Shown in pieces: positions 34,724 to 42,440 of a DNA stretch of 64,000 bases (position 1 is its first letter; every line of letters starts with the position of its first letter). The position numbers and the translations under genes were made by a program. The notes under the pieces are model-generated. The model made no database searches and had not been told where the DNA came from. It saw only the letters and a list, made by a program, of their open reading frames with translations. The stretch spans positions 1-64,000 of the forward strand of contig CAYWUJ010000003.1 of NCBI GenBank assembly GCA_964461455.1. Direction: 5' to 3'. This stretch comes from UBA1413 sp964461455. GTDB taxonomy: Bacteria > Bacteroidota > Bacteroidia > Bacteroidales > Prolixibacteraceae.

Positions 34724-35182
34724 TTATTTCATCCATTCGAAGGTAAGATAGTGCTCGCTGGTCATCCCCATCCGGTGATAAGCCTGATGGGCGGTGAGAT
34801 TCGACCTGTCGGCATACAGCCGTAACCCCCTGAGCCGGGGGTCGGCACTCACCATGGCATGGAGATGGGAATACATCTTACGGTAAGCGCCCAGGCGGCG
34901 GTATTGCGGCAGGACAAACACCGACTGGATCCAGAGTACCGTGCCGTTGCGCCAGTCGCTCCACTCATAGGTCGTCATCAGGGAGGCGATGACCTCCCCT
35001 TCCCTTTCGGCCACATAATACTTTCCCAAACCGGGGTTTTCAAATACCGCAGCGACCCCCTGGTCCACCACCTCGGGATCCAGCATCAGCTGCTCGGTTT
35101 CCAGGGCCATAGACAACTGGAAGGCGGCGATCTGCGGAGCATCCCCCGCCACTGCTTCTCTTACCGTGATCATATTTCTCAT
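34724..35182 (-). CDS. GNAT-family acetyltransferase
   Basis: A 152-residue N-acetyltransferase. The GNAT fold is seen in ITVREAVAGDAPQIAAFQLSM (motif C region), VLWIQSVFVLPQYRRLGAYRKMY (motif A, acetyl-CoA pyrophosphate loop RRLGAY), and LRLYADRSNLTAHQAYHRMG (motif B). The substrate is not predictable. The start could be 35173 or 35182; the longer frame to 35221 would overlap the upstream gene. It is seven bases from the U32 gene and belongs to the same minus-strand run. Confidence 0.88.
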   Translation of the reverse strand: MRNMITVREAVAGDAPQIAAFQLSMALETEQLMLDPEVVDQGVAAVFENPGLGKYYVAEREGEVIASLMTTYEWSDWRNGTVLWIQSVFVLPQYRRLGAYRKMYSHLHAMVSADPRLRGLRLYADRSNLTAHQAYHRMGMTSEHYLTFEWMK

Positions 35183-35210
35183 CTTTTTTAATGTTTCTCC
35201 GATGATATCA

Positions 35211-35558
35211 TCAGACGTCACTGTTCAGCTCCTCCCAGTACTCCACGGCCCTGCGGGTATGGGGGATCACTATGGTGCCCCCCACCAGGTTGGCCACCGA
35301 GAAAATCTCAAAAACCTCGGCGGTGGTCACCCCCAGTTCATGGCATTTCGCCAGGTGGTACTTCACACAGTCGTCACAACGCAGCACCATCGACGTGGCC
35401 AGTCCCAGCATCTCCTTGGTGCGGGCACTCAGGGCCCCGTCCTGGTATGTAAGCGTATCTATACTATAGATGCGCTTCATCACCTTGTTGTCGGCAGCCA
35501 GGATCTTTTCGTTCATCCTGAGCCGGTAGTTGTTGAACTCTTCAACCAGTTTTCCCAT
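35211..35558 (-). CDS. Carboxymuconolactone decarboxylase/AhpD-like protein
   Basis: A 115-residue small helical protein of the CMD/AhpD family. The redox motif CDDCVKYHL has the paired cysteines and the downstream His of AhpD alkylhydroperoxidases, and the second half has GVTTAEVFEIFSVANLVGG. It likely acts as a thiol-dependent peroxidase or disulfide reductase; many single-domain members are uncharacterised. It heads the GNAT/U32/AlbA_2 run, 80 bases after miaB. Confidence 0.9.
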   Translation of the reverse strand: MGKLVEEFNNYRLRMNEKILAADNKVMKRIYSIDTLTYQDGALSARTKEMLGLATSMVLRCDDCVKYHLAKCHELGVTTAEVFEIFSVANLVGGTIVIPHTRRAVEYWEELNSDV

Positions 35559-35609
35559 GGTTCATATTTATTAAAGGAACATTCATCAAAGCCAGGCCTG
35601 TGATTTTAT

Positions 35610-35641
35610 ACCGGGCCCGTTAGTCTGCACCGGGCCCGTTA
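35610..35641. repeat. Tandem 13-bp repeat with GGGCCC core after miaB
   Basis: ACCGGGCCCGTTA occurs at 35610-35622 and again at 35629-35641, 19 bases apart. The second copy includes the miaB stop codon. Each copy holds the palindrome CGGGCCCG. Function unknown; possibly part of a transcription end. Confidence 0.6.
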
Positions 35642-36982
35642 TGATGGTTCAGGCACAACCTCCCCTATCAGGGTGGTCTGGGTGCATCCGGTGATGGTCA
35701 CCCTCACCAGGTCCCCTTTTTTATGGGTCCCGCGCGGAAATACCACCACCTTGTTCTGCGAGGAACGGCCAAAGAGCATCTCCTCTGATTTTTTGGAAAC
35801 CCCCTCGGCGAGGACCTCAAAAATCTTCCCCACGTCCTCCCTGTTGAGCTGATGGGAGATACGGTTCTGCAGCCTGATGATTTCATCGAGCCTGCGGGCC
35901 TTAACCCCGTCGGGAACATCGTCGGGGAGATGGGCATGGGCATAGGTGCCCGGGCGCTCCGAATAACGGAACATAAAAGCCATATCAAACCTGACTTCTT
36001 CCATCAGCCGGAGGCTCTCCTGATGGTCCTCCTCCGTCTCACTGCTGAAACCACAGAAGATGTCGGTTGAGATGCCACAGCCGGGGATGATCCCGCGGAT
36101 GGCCCTGATGCGGTCGAGATACCACTCCCTGTCGTACTTGCGGTTCATCAGCTTCAGGATCCGGGAGCTTCCCGACTGTACAGGAAGATGGATATGCCTG
36201 CAAACATTGGGATGGGCAGCGATGACCCTGAGAATGGCATCACCCATATCTTTGGGATGGGAGGTGGTGAACCTGATACGCATGCCGGGAACCGCCTGTG
36301 CCGTCATCTCCAGCAGGTCACGGAAACGCACCGGTTTGCGCTCCCCTTCGGGATGCCATTTGTAAGAGTTGACATTCTGCCCCAGAAGGGTCACCTCCCG
36401 GAAGCCCCGGGAGGAGAGATCCGTGACTTCATGAAGGATATCGCGCGGATCACGGCTTCTTTCCCTGCCCCGGGTATAGGGGACGATGCAGTAAGTGCAG
36501 AAATTATTGCACCCCCGGGTGATGCTCACGAACCCCGAAATCGCCGCATCCCCGATCCTCACCGGGGTGATGCTGTCATAGGTCTCGATCTCCGACAATT
36601 CCGTATTGATGGCCTTTTCACCGCGCCGGGCTTTCTCAAAAAGAAAGGGAAGGTCACGGTAGGCATCAGGGCCGGCCACCAGATCCACCGCCTTGTGACG
36701 CAGAAAATCATCACCCAGGCGCTCGGCCATACAGCCTATCACCCCAACGATCAGGCCCGCTTTCTTCCTTTTGTAACTGCCGAAAAGGTCAAGCCTTCCC
36801 CAGATCCTCTGTTCGGCATTGTCACGCACCGAACAGGTATTGATCAGGATGGCATCGGCTTCGGCTGCCGTGGCCACCAGAGTGTACCCCTCCTCACCAA
36901 GCACCGAGGCCACCACCTCACTGTCTGCAACATTCATCTGGCACCCGTAGGTCTCGATAAAGAGCTTTCCTTTCTTTTCCAT
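35639..36982 (-). CDS. miaB: tRNA-2-methylthio-N6-dimethylallyladenosine synthase
   Basis: Radical-SAM methylthiotransferase that modifies A37 of tRNAs reading UNN codons. The 447-residue protein has the three parts of the family. The UPF0004 domain has FIETYGCQMN, TCSVRDNAEQR and GVIGCMAE with three cluster cysteines. The radical-SAM core has RGCNNFCTYC with the CxxxCxxC motif. A C-terminal TRAM domain starts near GKIFEVLAEG. ATG 36982 places the first motif at the right distance and lies only four bases after a promoter -7 element, so the transcript may be leaderless. Confidence 0.97.
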   Translation of the reverse strand: MEKKGKLFIETYGCQMNVADSEVVASVLGEEGYTLVATAAEADAILINTCSVRDNAEQRIWGRLDLFGSYKRKKAGLIVGVIGCMAERLGDDFLRHKAVDLVAGPDAYRDLPFLFEKARRGEKAINTELSEIETYDSITPVRIGDAAISGFVSITRGCNNFCTYCIVPYTRGRERSRDPRDILHEVTDLSSRGFREVTLLGQNVNSYKWHPEGERKPVRFRDLLEMTAQAVPGMRIRFTTSHPKDMGDAILRVIAAHPNVCRHIHLPVQSGSSRILKLMNRKYDREWYLDRIRAIRGIIPGCGISTDIFCGFSSETEEDHQESLRLMEEVRFDMAFMFRYSERPGTYAHAHLPDDVPDGVKARRLDEIIRLQNRISHQLNREDVGKIFEVLAEGVSKKSEEMLFGRSSQNKVVVFPRGTHKKGDLVRVTITGCTQTTLIGEVVPEPS

Positions 36983-36986
36983 AGGG

Positions 36987-37018
36987 CAAAAGTAGAGGAA
37001 TTTTAATTTCACCCCAAA
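36987..37018 (-). promoter_or_regulatory. Promoter for miaB (TTTG - 20 bp - TACTTTTG)
   Basis: On the minus strand TTTG (37018-37015) and an exact TAnnTTTG (36994-36987) have Bacteroidota spacing. The predicted start of transcription falls at or beside the miaB ATG. Confidence 0.6.
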
Positions 37019-37162
37019 TAATCTTTTATTCCGCTGCAAATCACCCTCCCGCCTGACTCCCCCCACAGAAACTGAATGCCCGGTTTACGGCGGGGTATTA
37101 TGAAATTATAAATCCTGACCTGCCGAAGTTTACTTATGATCTGCTGATATGGATATTCTCCC

Positions 37163-37170
37163 TATATTTG
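37163..37170 (+). promoter_or_regulatory. Bacteroidota -7 promoter element for the SPOR-purF pair (TATATTTG)
   Basis: An exact TAnnTTTG match 26 bases before ATG 37196. No clear -33 element. Confidence 0.5.
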
Positions 37171-37195
37171 TGCCTTGAAGATCGTCAAAAACCAG

Positions 37196-37645
37196 ATGAA
37201 AAGGATCCTTATCATATTGCCCCTGTTGTTGGTAACCCTGCTGTCGTCAGGGCAAAGCAACACCCAGGGGAACGCCCCTGTTTCGCGCAGCAGCCACGAT
37301 ATTTTCACCAGGCTGGGGCACGACCAGGATCCCCGGCTCGAATCACTGGTCAGGCTCCACATCCGCAGAAACCAGCAGGGAGGAAAAATGCAGGGCTACA
37401 GGGTGGAGATTTTCTTTTCCTCCGACCTGAATGCCCGCCAGCACGCCCAGCGGATCAAGGGGGAATTCCTCTCCTCCTATCCCGAAACCAATGTTTACAT
37501 CACCTATGTCTCCCCCGATTTCAAGGTGAGGGTCGGCGATTTCCGCACCCGCAACGACGCCCTGAAACTGATGAAGGAGATCCAGGGGCGCTTTCCGAAA
37601 GCCTTTGTGGTCCCCGACCTGATCGAAATTCCCAAAAATTATTAA
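37196..37645 (+). CDS. Small exported SPOR-domain protein
   Basis: A 149-residue protein with a signal peptide (MKRILIILPLLLVTLLSSG) and a C-terminal SPOR fold: YRVEIFFSSDLNARQHAQR, YITYVSPDFKVRVGDF and ALKLMKEIQGRFPKAFVV. SPOR domains bind denuded peptidoglycan at division sites, so a septal periplasmic location is likely. Upstream in-frame TTG codons lie at or inside the promoter region and are not used. Only 14 bases separate it from purF, so the two are probably co-transcribed. Confidence 0.9.
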   Translation: MKRILIILPLLLVTLLSSGQSNTQGNAPVSRSSHDIFTRLGHDQDPRLESLVRLHIRRNQQGGKMQGYRVEIFFSSDLNARQHAQRIKGEFLSSYPETNVYITYVSPDFKVRVGDFRTRNDALKLMKEIQGRFPKAFVVPDLIEIPKNY

Positions 37646-37659
37646 CAGGAGAATCCCTG

Positions 37660-39558
37660 ATGAGCGAATCCTTAAAACACGAATGCGGAATTGCGCTGAT
37701 CAGGCTGCTCCGCCCTATCTCCTATTATCAGGAAAAATACGGCTCCTGGCACTACGGCATGGACAAGTTGTACCTGCTGATGGAGAAACAACACAACCGT
37801 GGTCAGGACGGGGCAGGAATGGTGAACATCAAGATCAGGCTGCAACCCGGACAGGAGTACATCACCCGGTTTCGTTCCAACGGGCAGAACCCCATCGTGG
37901 AAATTTTCGACAAGGCCGAAAAAGCCAGCCGCAAAGCGATGAAGGAGGCCCCGGGGGAAATCACCCCACAATGGATCTACGATCACCTGCCCTTCAGCGG
38001 GGAACTTTTCCTGGGCCATCTCCGCTATGGGACCTTCGGCCGTAACAGCATCGATTTCGTACATCCCGTGATGCGCCAGAATAACTGGAAATCACGCAAC
38101 CTCGTGCTGGCCGGCAATTTCAACCTTACCAACACCGACGAACTGTTCCGCAAACTCCTCGACCTGGGGCAACATCCCATAGCCTATACCGATACGGTGA
38201 CCATCCTCGAAAAAGTAGGCCACTTTCTCGATGAGGAAAACCAGCTTCTCTTCAGACAGTATAAAAACGAAGGGTATACCAACCGGCAGATATCACCGCT
38301 TATCGAACAAAACCTCGATTTGCGCAACCTGCTGGAACGGTCGTCAAAAGATTGGGACGGGGGTTATGCCATTGCCGGGCTGATAGGGCACGGGGATGCC
38401 TTTGTGATGCGCGATCCCTGGGGCATAAGGCCTGCCTATTATTATCACGACGACGAAATCGTGGTCGCCGCCTCGGAAAGACCCGTCATTCAAACGGTCA
38501 TGAACATCGCCGGGGACCTGGTCAGGGAAATCACCCCGGGAAACGCCCTGATGATCCGCAAAGACGGGCGCGTCTCCGAAGAGATGGTCCGCATCCCCAA
38601 AAAACGGGCTTCCTGTTCCTTCGAGAGAATTTACTTCTCGCGGGGCAGCGACAGCACCATCTACAGGGAAAGAAAAGAACTGGGCCGCCTGCTCGCCCCC
38701 GCCATCCTCGGGGTAATCGGCCATGACTTCGAAAATTGCGTATTCTCCTATATCCCCAATACTTCCGAAACGGCCTTCTACGGGATGACCCAGGGAATCA
38801 GGGATTACCTGAACGAATGGAAAATCAAAGAGATCCGCCAAAGAAACGGTTCTCTCACCGACGATCAGATCAAGGAAATCCTCTCAGCTGAACCACGCAT
38901 CGAGAAAATTGCCGTCAAGGACGTGAAACTCCGCACCTTCATCGCCGACGAGGGAAGCCGCCATGACCTGGTGGCCCACGTCTACGACGTCACCTACGGG
39001 GTGATCAGGGAAAACCGCGATACCCTGGTGATTATCGATGACTCCATCGTCAGGGGAACCACCCTGCGCGACAGCATCATCAAAATCCTCGACCGCCTTC
39101 ACCCCCTTAGAATCATCGTGGTCTCCTCAGCCCCCCAAATCAGATACCCCGACTGCTACGGCATCGACATGACCCGCCTCGACAGCTTCATCGCCTTCAA
39201 CGCCGCCATCTCCCTCCTCAGGGAAAAGGGAATGGAAGAGACCATCACCAACGTCTACAGGAAATGTAAAGAACAGGAAAACCTACCCCGCGAAGAGATC
39301 GTCAATTACGTCACGGAAATTTACAAACCCTTTACCGAAGAGGAAATTTCAGGCAAGATCGCCCAAATGGTCTCCCCCGAAGGATGCCGCGCCGAGGTGA
39401 AAATCGTCTATCAGAGTGTGGAAAACCTGCATAAGGCCTGTCCCAACGACACGGGCGACTGGTATTTTACAGGGAACTACCCTACCCCGGGGGGAAACCG
39501 CGTGGTCAACGCCTCCTTCATCAACTTCATTGAAAACAGGAAAGGCCGCAGCTACTGA
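37660..39558 (+). CDS. purF: Amidophosphoribosyltransferase, long Bacteroidota type
   Basis: First committed step of purine synthesis: glutamine and PRPP to phosphoribosylamine. The N-terminal glutaminase has the nucleophile in KHECGIALIRL (Cys9, exposed after a short propeptide is removed), MEKQHNRGQDGAG and HLRYGTFG. The phosphoribosyltransferase part has the PRPP loop VIIDDSIVRGTT. The 632 residues exceed the 450-500 of the classical enzyme because of insertions, as is usual for the Bacteroidota form. ATG 37660 was chosen because homology begins there; the frame is open upstream only as an overlap of the SPOR gene. Confidence 0.93.
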   Translation: MSESLKHECGIALIRLLRPISYYQEKYGSWHYGMDKLYLLMEKQHNRGQDGAGMVNIKIRLQPGQEYITRFRSNGQNPIVEIFDKAEKASRKAMKEAPGEITPQWIYDHLPFSGELFLGHLRYGTFGRNSIDFVHPVMRQNNWKSRNLVLAGNFNLTNTDELFRKLLDLGQHPIAYTDTVTILEKVGHFLDEENQLLFRQYKNEGYTNRQISPLIEQNLDLRNLLERSSKDWDGGYAIAGLIGHGDAFVMRDPWGIRPAYYYHDDEIVVAASERPVIQTVMNIAGDLVREITPGNALMIRKDGRVSEEMVRIPKKRASCSFERIYFSRGSDSTIYRERKELGRLLAPAILGVIGHDFENCVFSYIPNTSETAFYGMTQGIRDYLNEWKIKEIRQRNGSLTDDQIKEILSAEPRIEKIAVKDVKLRTFIADEGSRHDLVAHVYDVTYGVIRENRDTLVIIDDSIVRGTTLRDSIIKILDRLHPLRIIVVSSAPQIRYPDCYGIDMTRLDSFIAFNAAISLLREKGMEETITNVYRKCKEQENLPREEIVNYVTEIYKPFTEEEISGKIAQMVSPEGCRAEVKIVYQSVENLHKACPNDTGDWYFTGNYPTPGGNRVVNASFINFIENRKGRSY

Positions 39559-39603
39559 TTCCTCATTATGATCATATGATCTTTCCCTGGTACTCCTCCA
39601 TTT

Positions 39604-39669
39604 CAGATTCCAGACTCAGTATTCAGTATTCCAGACTCAGTATTCCAGACTTAAGATTTAAGATTTAAG
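39604..39669. repeat. Degenerate short direct repeats between purF and glsB
   Basis: The words ATTCCAGACTCAGTATT and CAGTATTCCAGACTCAGT recur in tandem with a period of about 21 bases, followed by AGATTTA units. No gene or hairpin is seen. It may be replication-slippage sequence. Confidence 0.65.
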
Positions 39670-39675
39670 CCTATT

Positions 39676-40635
39676 TTATTCCGGCAGGAACCAGTTTTCC
39701 GTCTCCTTGCCCCTGATATAGGTCTCTATGTGCCTATCCTTTTTCACCGCATAAATGTCGGAGACGGTCAGGATAATCCCTGTTTCCAGGACATTACCGA
39801 AACCTTCATGCCTGACGGTGCCGAAGGTCTTCATGGAAGGCGAGAGGTTCATATAGGCATTGAAAAGGGGTGGTATATTCTCGCCGAACTGCCTGACCGC
39901 CTGCACCAGAATTTTGTAATCCTCCCTGTAGTCACCCCCCGTGAAAAGCGCATCCATTTTGGGAAAATCGATATCGAATTTGAAAGGTTTGATGGGAGTG
40001 ACCAGGTTTTCACGGTCGCGGAAATACTTGAGGAAGAAATATTGGATGAGATTGCGGGCTTCATTATGGAAATGGTCATACATGGTGACCTTTCCGAAAA
40101 AAAAGCGGATATCGGGATGGTCGACGGTCAACGCCCCCAGGCCGTCCCACAAATTGTCAAGGGCATAAAGGGCCTTGGCTCCGGCTTTGCTCGACTGGTA
40201 AGAAGGAGTAACGAACGATCGCCCCAGTTCCAGGGTGTAGGGAATATAATCGCGGCAGAAACTCTCGGAAAAACGGAACAACTCGGAAGTGGCCAGCCTG
40301 ATGCGGCCATTCTCATCGCGGGTAGCCTCGGAACATACCATGTAACGGTATCCTCCCAGGATTTCCTGTGCGTCAGGATCCCATACAATCAACTGTTTGT
40401 AAGGAACTTCCGCCAGGTCATAAGGATCAAGGTCTACCTCTTCACCGGTACCCCCTCCGGCATCACGAAAGGTGAGCTCCCGTAACCGGCCAATCTCCTG
40501 CATGATGACCGGAGAATCATGGTGCGTAATGATGTAAATCTCATTACCCCCCTTATTGGTCCTGCGCATCAGCTTATCAGGCGTAAGCTCTGCCATGACC
40601 TGTTCCGGGGGCGCCGGTGCAACGATTTCTTTCAT
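39676..40635 (-). CDS. glsB: GNAT-like N-acyltransferase, GlsB/OlsB type (glycine lipid synthesis)
   Basis: A 319-residue acyltransferase of the OlsB/GlsB family. In Bacteroides, GlsB joins a 3-hydroxy fatty acid to glycine to form lyso-glycine lipid. Visible family blocks are RLRELTFRDAGGGTGEEVDLD, LELGRSFVTPSYQSSKAG and the long tail YMNLSPSMKTFGTVRHEGFGN. The assignment rests on the family and on the neighbour: a PlsC/GlsA-like gene directly upstream on the same strand. Ornithine-lipid synthesis is the main alternative. A -7 element lies at 40661-40668, so it may also be expressed by itself. Confidence 0.8.
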   Translation of the reverse strand: MKEIVAPAPPEQVMAELTPDKLMRRTNKGGNEIYIITHHDSPVIMQEIGRLRELTFRDAGGGTGEEVDLDPYDLAEVPYKQLIVWDPDAQEILGGYRYMVCSEATRDENGRIRLATSELFRFSESFCRDYIPYTLELGRSFVTPSYQSSKAGAKALYALDNLWDGLGALTVDHPDIRFFFGKVTMYDHFHNEARNLIQYFFLKYFRDRENLVTPIKPFKFDIDFPKMDALFTGGDYREDYKILVQAVRQFGENIPPLFNAYMNLSPSMKTFGTVRHEGFGNVLETGIILTVSDIYAVKKDRHIETYIRGKETENWFLPE

Positions 40636-40660
40636 GATTGCAGAAATTCAAAATAAGCCT

Positions 40661-40668
40661 CAAAAATA
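40661..40668 (-). promoter_or_regulatory. Bacteroidota -7 promoter element before glsB (TATTTTTG)
   Basis: An exact TAnnTTTG match in the 65-base gap, predicting a leader of about 20 bases. Confidence 0.4.
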
Positions 40669-40700
40669 TAAAAAAACTCTCCCTGATGTAAATTGAAGGG

Positions 40701-41564
40701 CTATTTTTCCATTTTGGTGCCCTCAGGAAGGGCGTAAACCAGCTCTCTCACCCAGGCCGCCCACTCCTTGTGGCTGCGGCTGCGGTCAAAGGTTTCCCAC
40801 GGAATGGGCTTGCCAAACCAGAGCTCTATCCGCTTCCGGCGATGCCGGTAAGTTTCGTCAGGCAGCAGAAACATCTCAAGGTTCCAGCTGATCCCCAGTT
40901 TCTTACGCCATTTCGCCACCCAATAAAAACGATTCGAATTCTTTCCGCTGATAAAAACGGGGATCACATCACGCCTGAATTCCACCGCCTTGGTGATGAA
41001 GTGCTTTTGCCACTCCAAATCCGCCACCTTCCCGCCGCTCCTGCGCGATGCCAGTCCCGAAGGAAAAATCAGGATCTGCTGCCCCGAACGGTAAGTCTCC
41101 TGCAAAATCAGCGCCGCCTCCCGCGTGTTGCTCCCATGGTGGTTCACCGGCACAAATAAAGGCCTCAGCGGAGGAATCAGCATCAACACATCGTTCACCA
41201 AAAACCGGAAAGCCCCCAACCTCTTGTGCACATTTTCCATCAGCAACAAGGAATCAAACCCTCCCAACGGATGATTCCCCGCAAATATGTAACTCCCCTC
41301 AGCCGGAATATTCTCAGCCCCATGAACCACCTCGGTAATCTCAAAATCCTTCAACGATGCCGTCACGAAATCCATCCCCGACATATGACCGTACTTCACG
41401 ACGAAACTGTTCATGAAATCAAGCCGCATGATCCTGTGAATCAAACGAAAAACAAACCCGGGAATAAACCTCGACAACGCCTGATTCTTCTCCCTGAATA
41501 ACGCCCTGATGTCTATCGGCTTAAATGATACCGGCTGACCGTTTCCCTGCTCCATTCCCCCCAT
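40701..41564 (-). CDS. glsA: Lysophospholipid/O-acyltransferase of the PlsC superfamily, GlsA type
   Basis: A 287-residue membrane-associated acyltransferase. The acyl-acceptor motif is FAGNHPLGGFDSLL, with five rather than four residues between His and Asp, as in hemolysin-type relatives. The later motif FPSGLASRRSGG corresponds to the phosphate-binding FPEGTR. In Bacteroides, GlsA adds the second acyl chain to the product of GlsB. Pairing with the GlsB-like gene 65 bases downstream supports that pathway; general phosphatidate acylation cannot be excluded. Confidence 0.82.
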   Translation of the reverse strand: MGGMEQGNGQPVSFKPIDIRALFREKNQALSRFIPGFVFRLIHRIMRLDFMNSFVVKYGHMSGMDFVTASLKDFEITEVVHGAENIPAEGSYIFAGNHPLGGFDSLLLMENVHKRLGAFRFLVNDVLMLIPPLRPLFVPVNHHGSNTREAALILQETYRSGQQILIFPSGLASRRSGGKVADLEWQKHFITKAVEFRRDVIPVFISGKNSNRFYWVAKWRKKLGISWNLEMFLLPDETYRHRRKRIELWFGKPIPWETFDRSRSHKEWAAWVRELVYALPEGTKMEK

Positions 41565-41895
41565 ATCGCACTTTCATGTGTTTAAAATACTACGTTATTC
41601 TGGCTAATCCTATGAAACACATGCAATACCCATGTGGTTAATCATCACGGTTGGTGCAAAATAATTGCACGGGCATTTCATACGTTCAAATTATTACACC
41701 ACACTAAATAAACCATTTTTTTCCAAACCAGAAATATTTCCCCGAAATTCAGAATTATCAACCTAAAAGTTATTCACCTCCCCCCATCCCCCCAAAAAAT
41801 TGAGTGACAATTTTTTCCACACCTTTTCCCTTGTCACGGAAATAGGTTCCCAACACCTTATGAACAAATTATCAACATATTCGGGGATCATCATC
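41565..41895. other. AT-rich gap before the dcw cluster, with DnaA-box-like nonamers
   Basis: No gene is visible. An ATGTGTTT / AAACACAT inverted repeat lies near 41575-41621. Five 9-mers close to the DnaA box TTATCCACA occur between 41755 and 41877: TTTTCCACA (41813) and TTATCAACA (41869) with one mismatch, and three with two mismatches. The leader region belongs to the mraZ operon. Confidence 0.4.
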
Positions 41896-41934
41896 GTGGA
41901 ATAAAATGTAAAGGAATGTAATAATGTGGAATAA
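41896..41934 (+). promoter_or_regulatory. Repeat cluster before mraZ, candidate MraZ operator
   Basis: Two exact copies of GTGGAATAA (41896 and 41926) flank two AATGTAA words (41905 and 41915), so GT-containing half-sites recur every 8-12 bases. MraZ is known to bind tandem short repeats before its own gene (TTGGG in E. coli, AAAGTG in mollicutes). A -7-like TATTTTTA lies at 41941-41948. Confidence 0.45.
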
Positions 41935-41960
41935 TATTTCTATTTTTACTTCATCTAAAA

Positions 41961-42440
41961 ATGCAGGATCAGATGATACGATTTTCCGCCAGATACAGTG
42001 CCTTGATTGATGACAAGGGAAGGGTAGTCCTTCCTTCGCCGTTCAAGAAGGCCATGGGACCCCTGGCGGAGGAGCCTCTGGTGATAGAAAAGGATATTTA
42101 CAAGCCTTGTCTGAACATCTTTCCCCAGAAGTTTTATGAGGAGAGGCTTCGCAGCATTGAGGAAAAGCTCAATCTCTTTGATGAGCAGGATGATGACCTG
42201 CTTGCCGACCTGTATGAGAATTTTGCCACGGTAACGATGGCTCCCAATGGCAGGATCAATATCCCTTCGGACTTTATGGAGCATGCCGCGATAGAGAAAG
42301 AGGTGATATTTGCCGGAAAGGGGACCTCTGTCACGTTGTGGAATGAGAAGAAGTACCACGAAATGAAGGAATCGCGGAAGCCTTTACGTGAGAACTTCAG
42401 GGATCGTCTGGCCAATTTACCCGACAGCCCACAGTTATGA
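41961..42440 (+). CDS. mraZ: Transcriptional regulator MraZ
   Basis: A 159-residue protein with two SpoVT/AbrB-like MraZ domains: FSARYSALIDDKGRVVLPSPFKKAM in the first and FATVTMAPNGRINIPSDFMEHA in the second, each with the DKGR/NGRI turn. MraZ forms a ring and represses the dcw promoter in studied bacteria. As first gene of the cluster it overlaps rsmH by four bases (ATGA). A second Met four codons in could be the start. Confidence 0.96.
   Translation: MQDQMIRFSARYSALIDDKGRVVLPSPFKKAMGPLAEEPLVIEKDIYKPCLNIFPQKFYEERLRSIEEKLNLFDEQDDDLLADLYENFATVTMAPNGRINIPSDFMEHAAIEKEVIFAGKGTSVTLWNEKKYHEMKESRKPLRENFRDRLANLPDSPQL

Noticed and set aside
37168..37659. N-terminal extension of purF by 164 codons
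   Set aside because: This stretch is the SPOR gene read in another frame; PurF similarity and the catalytic Cys begin at 37660.
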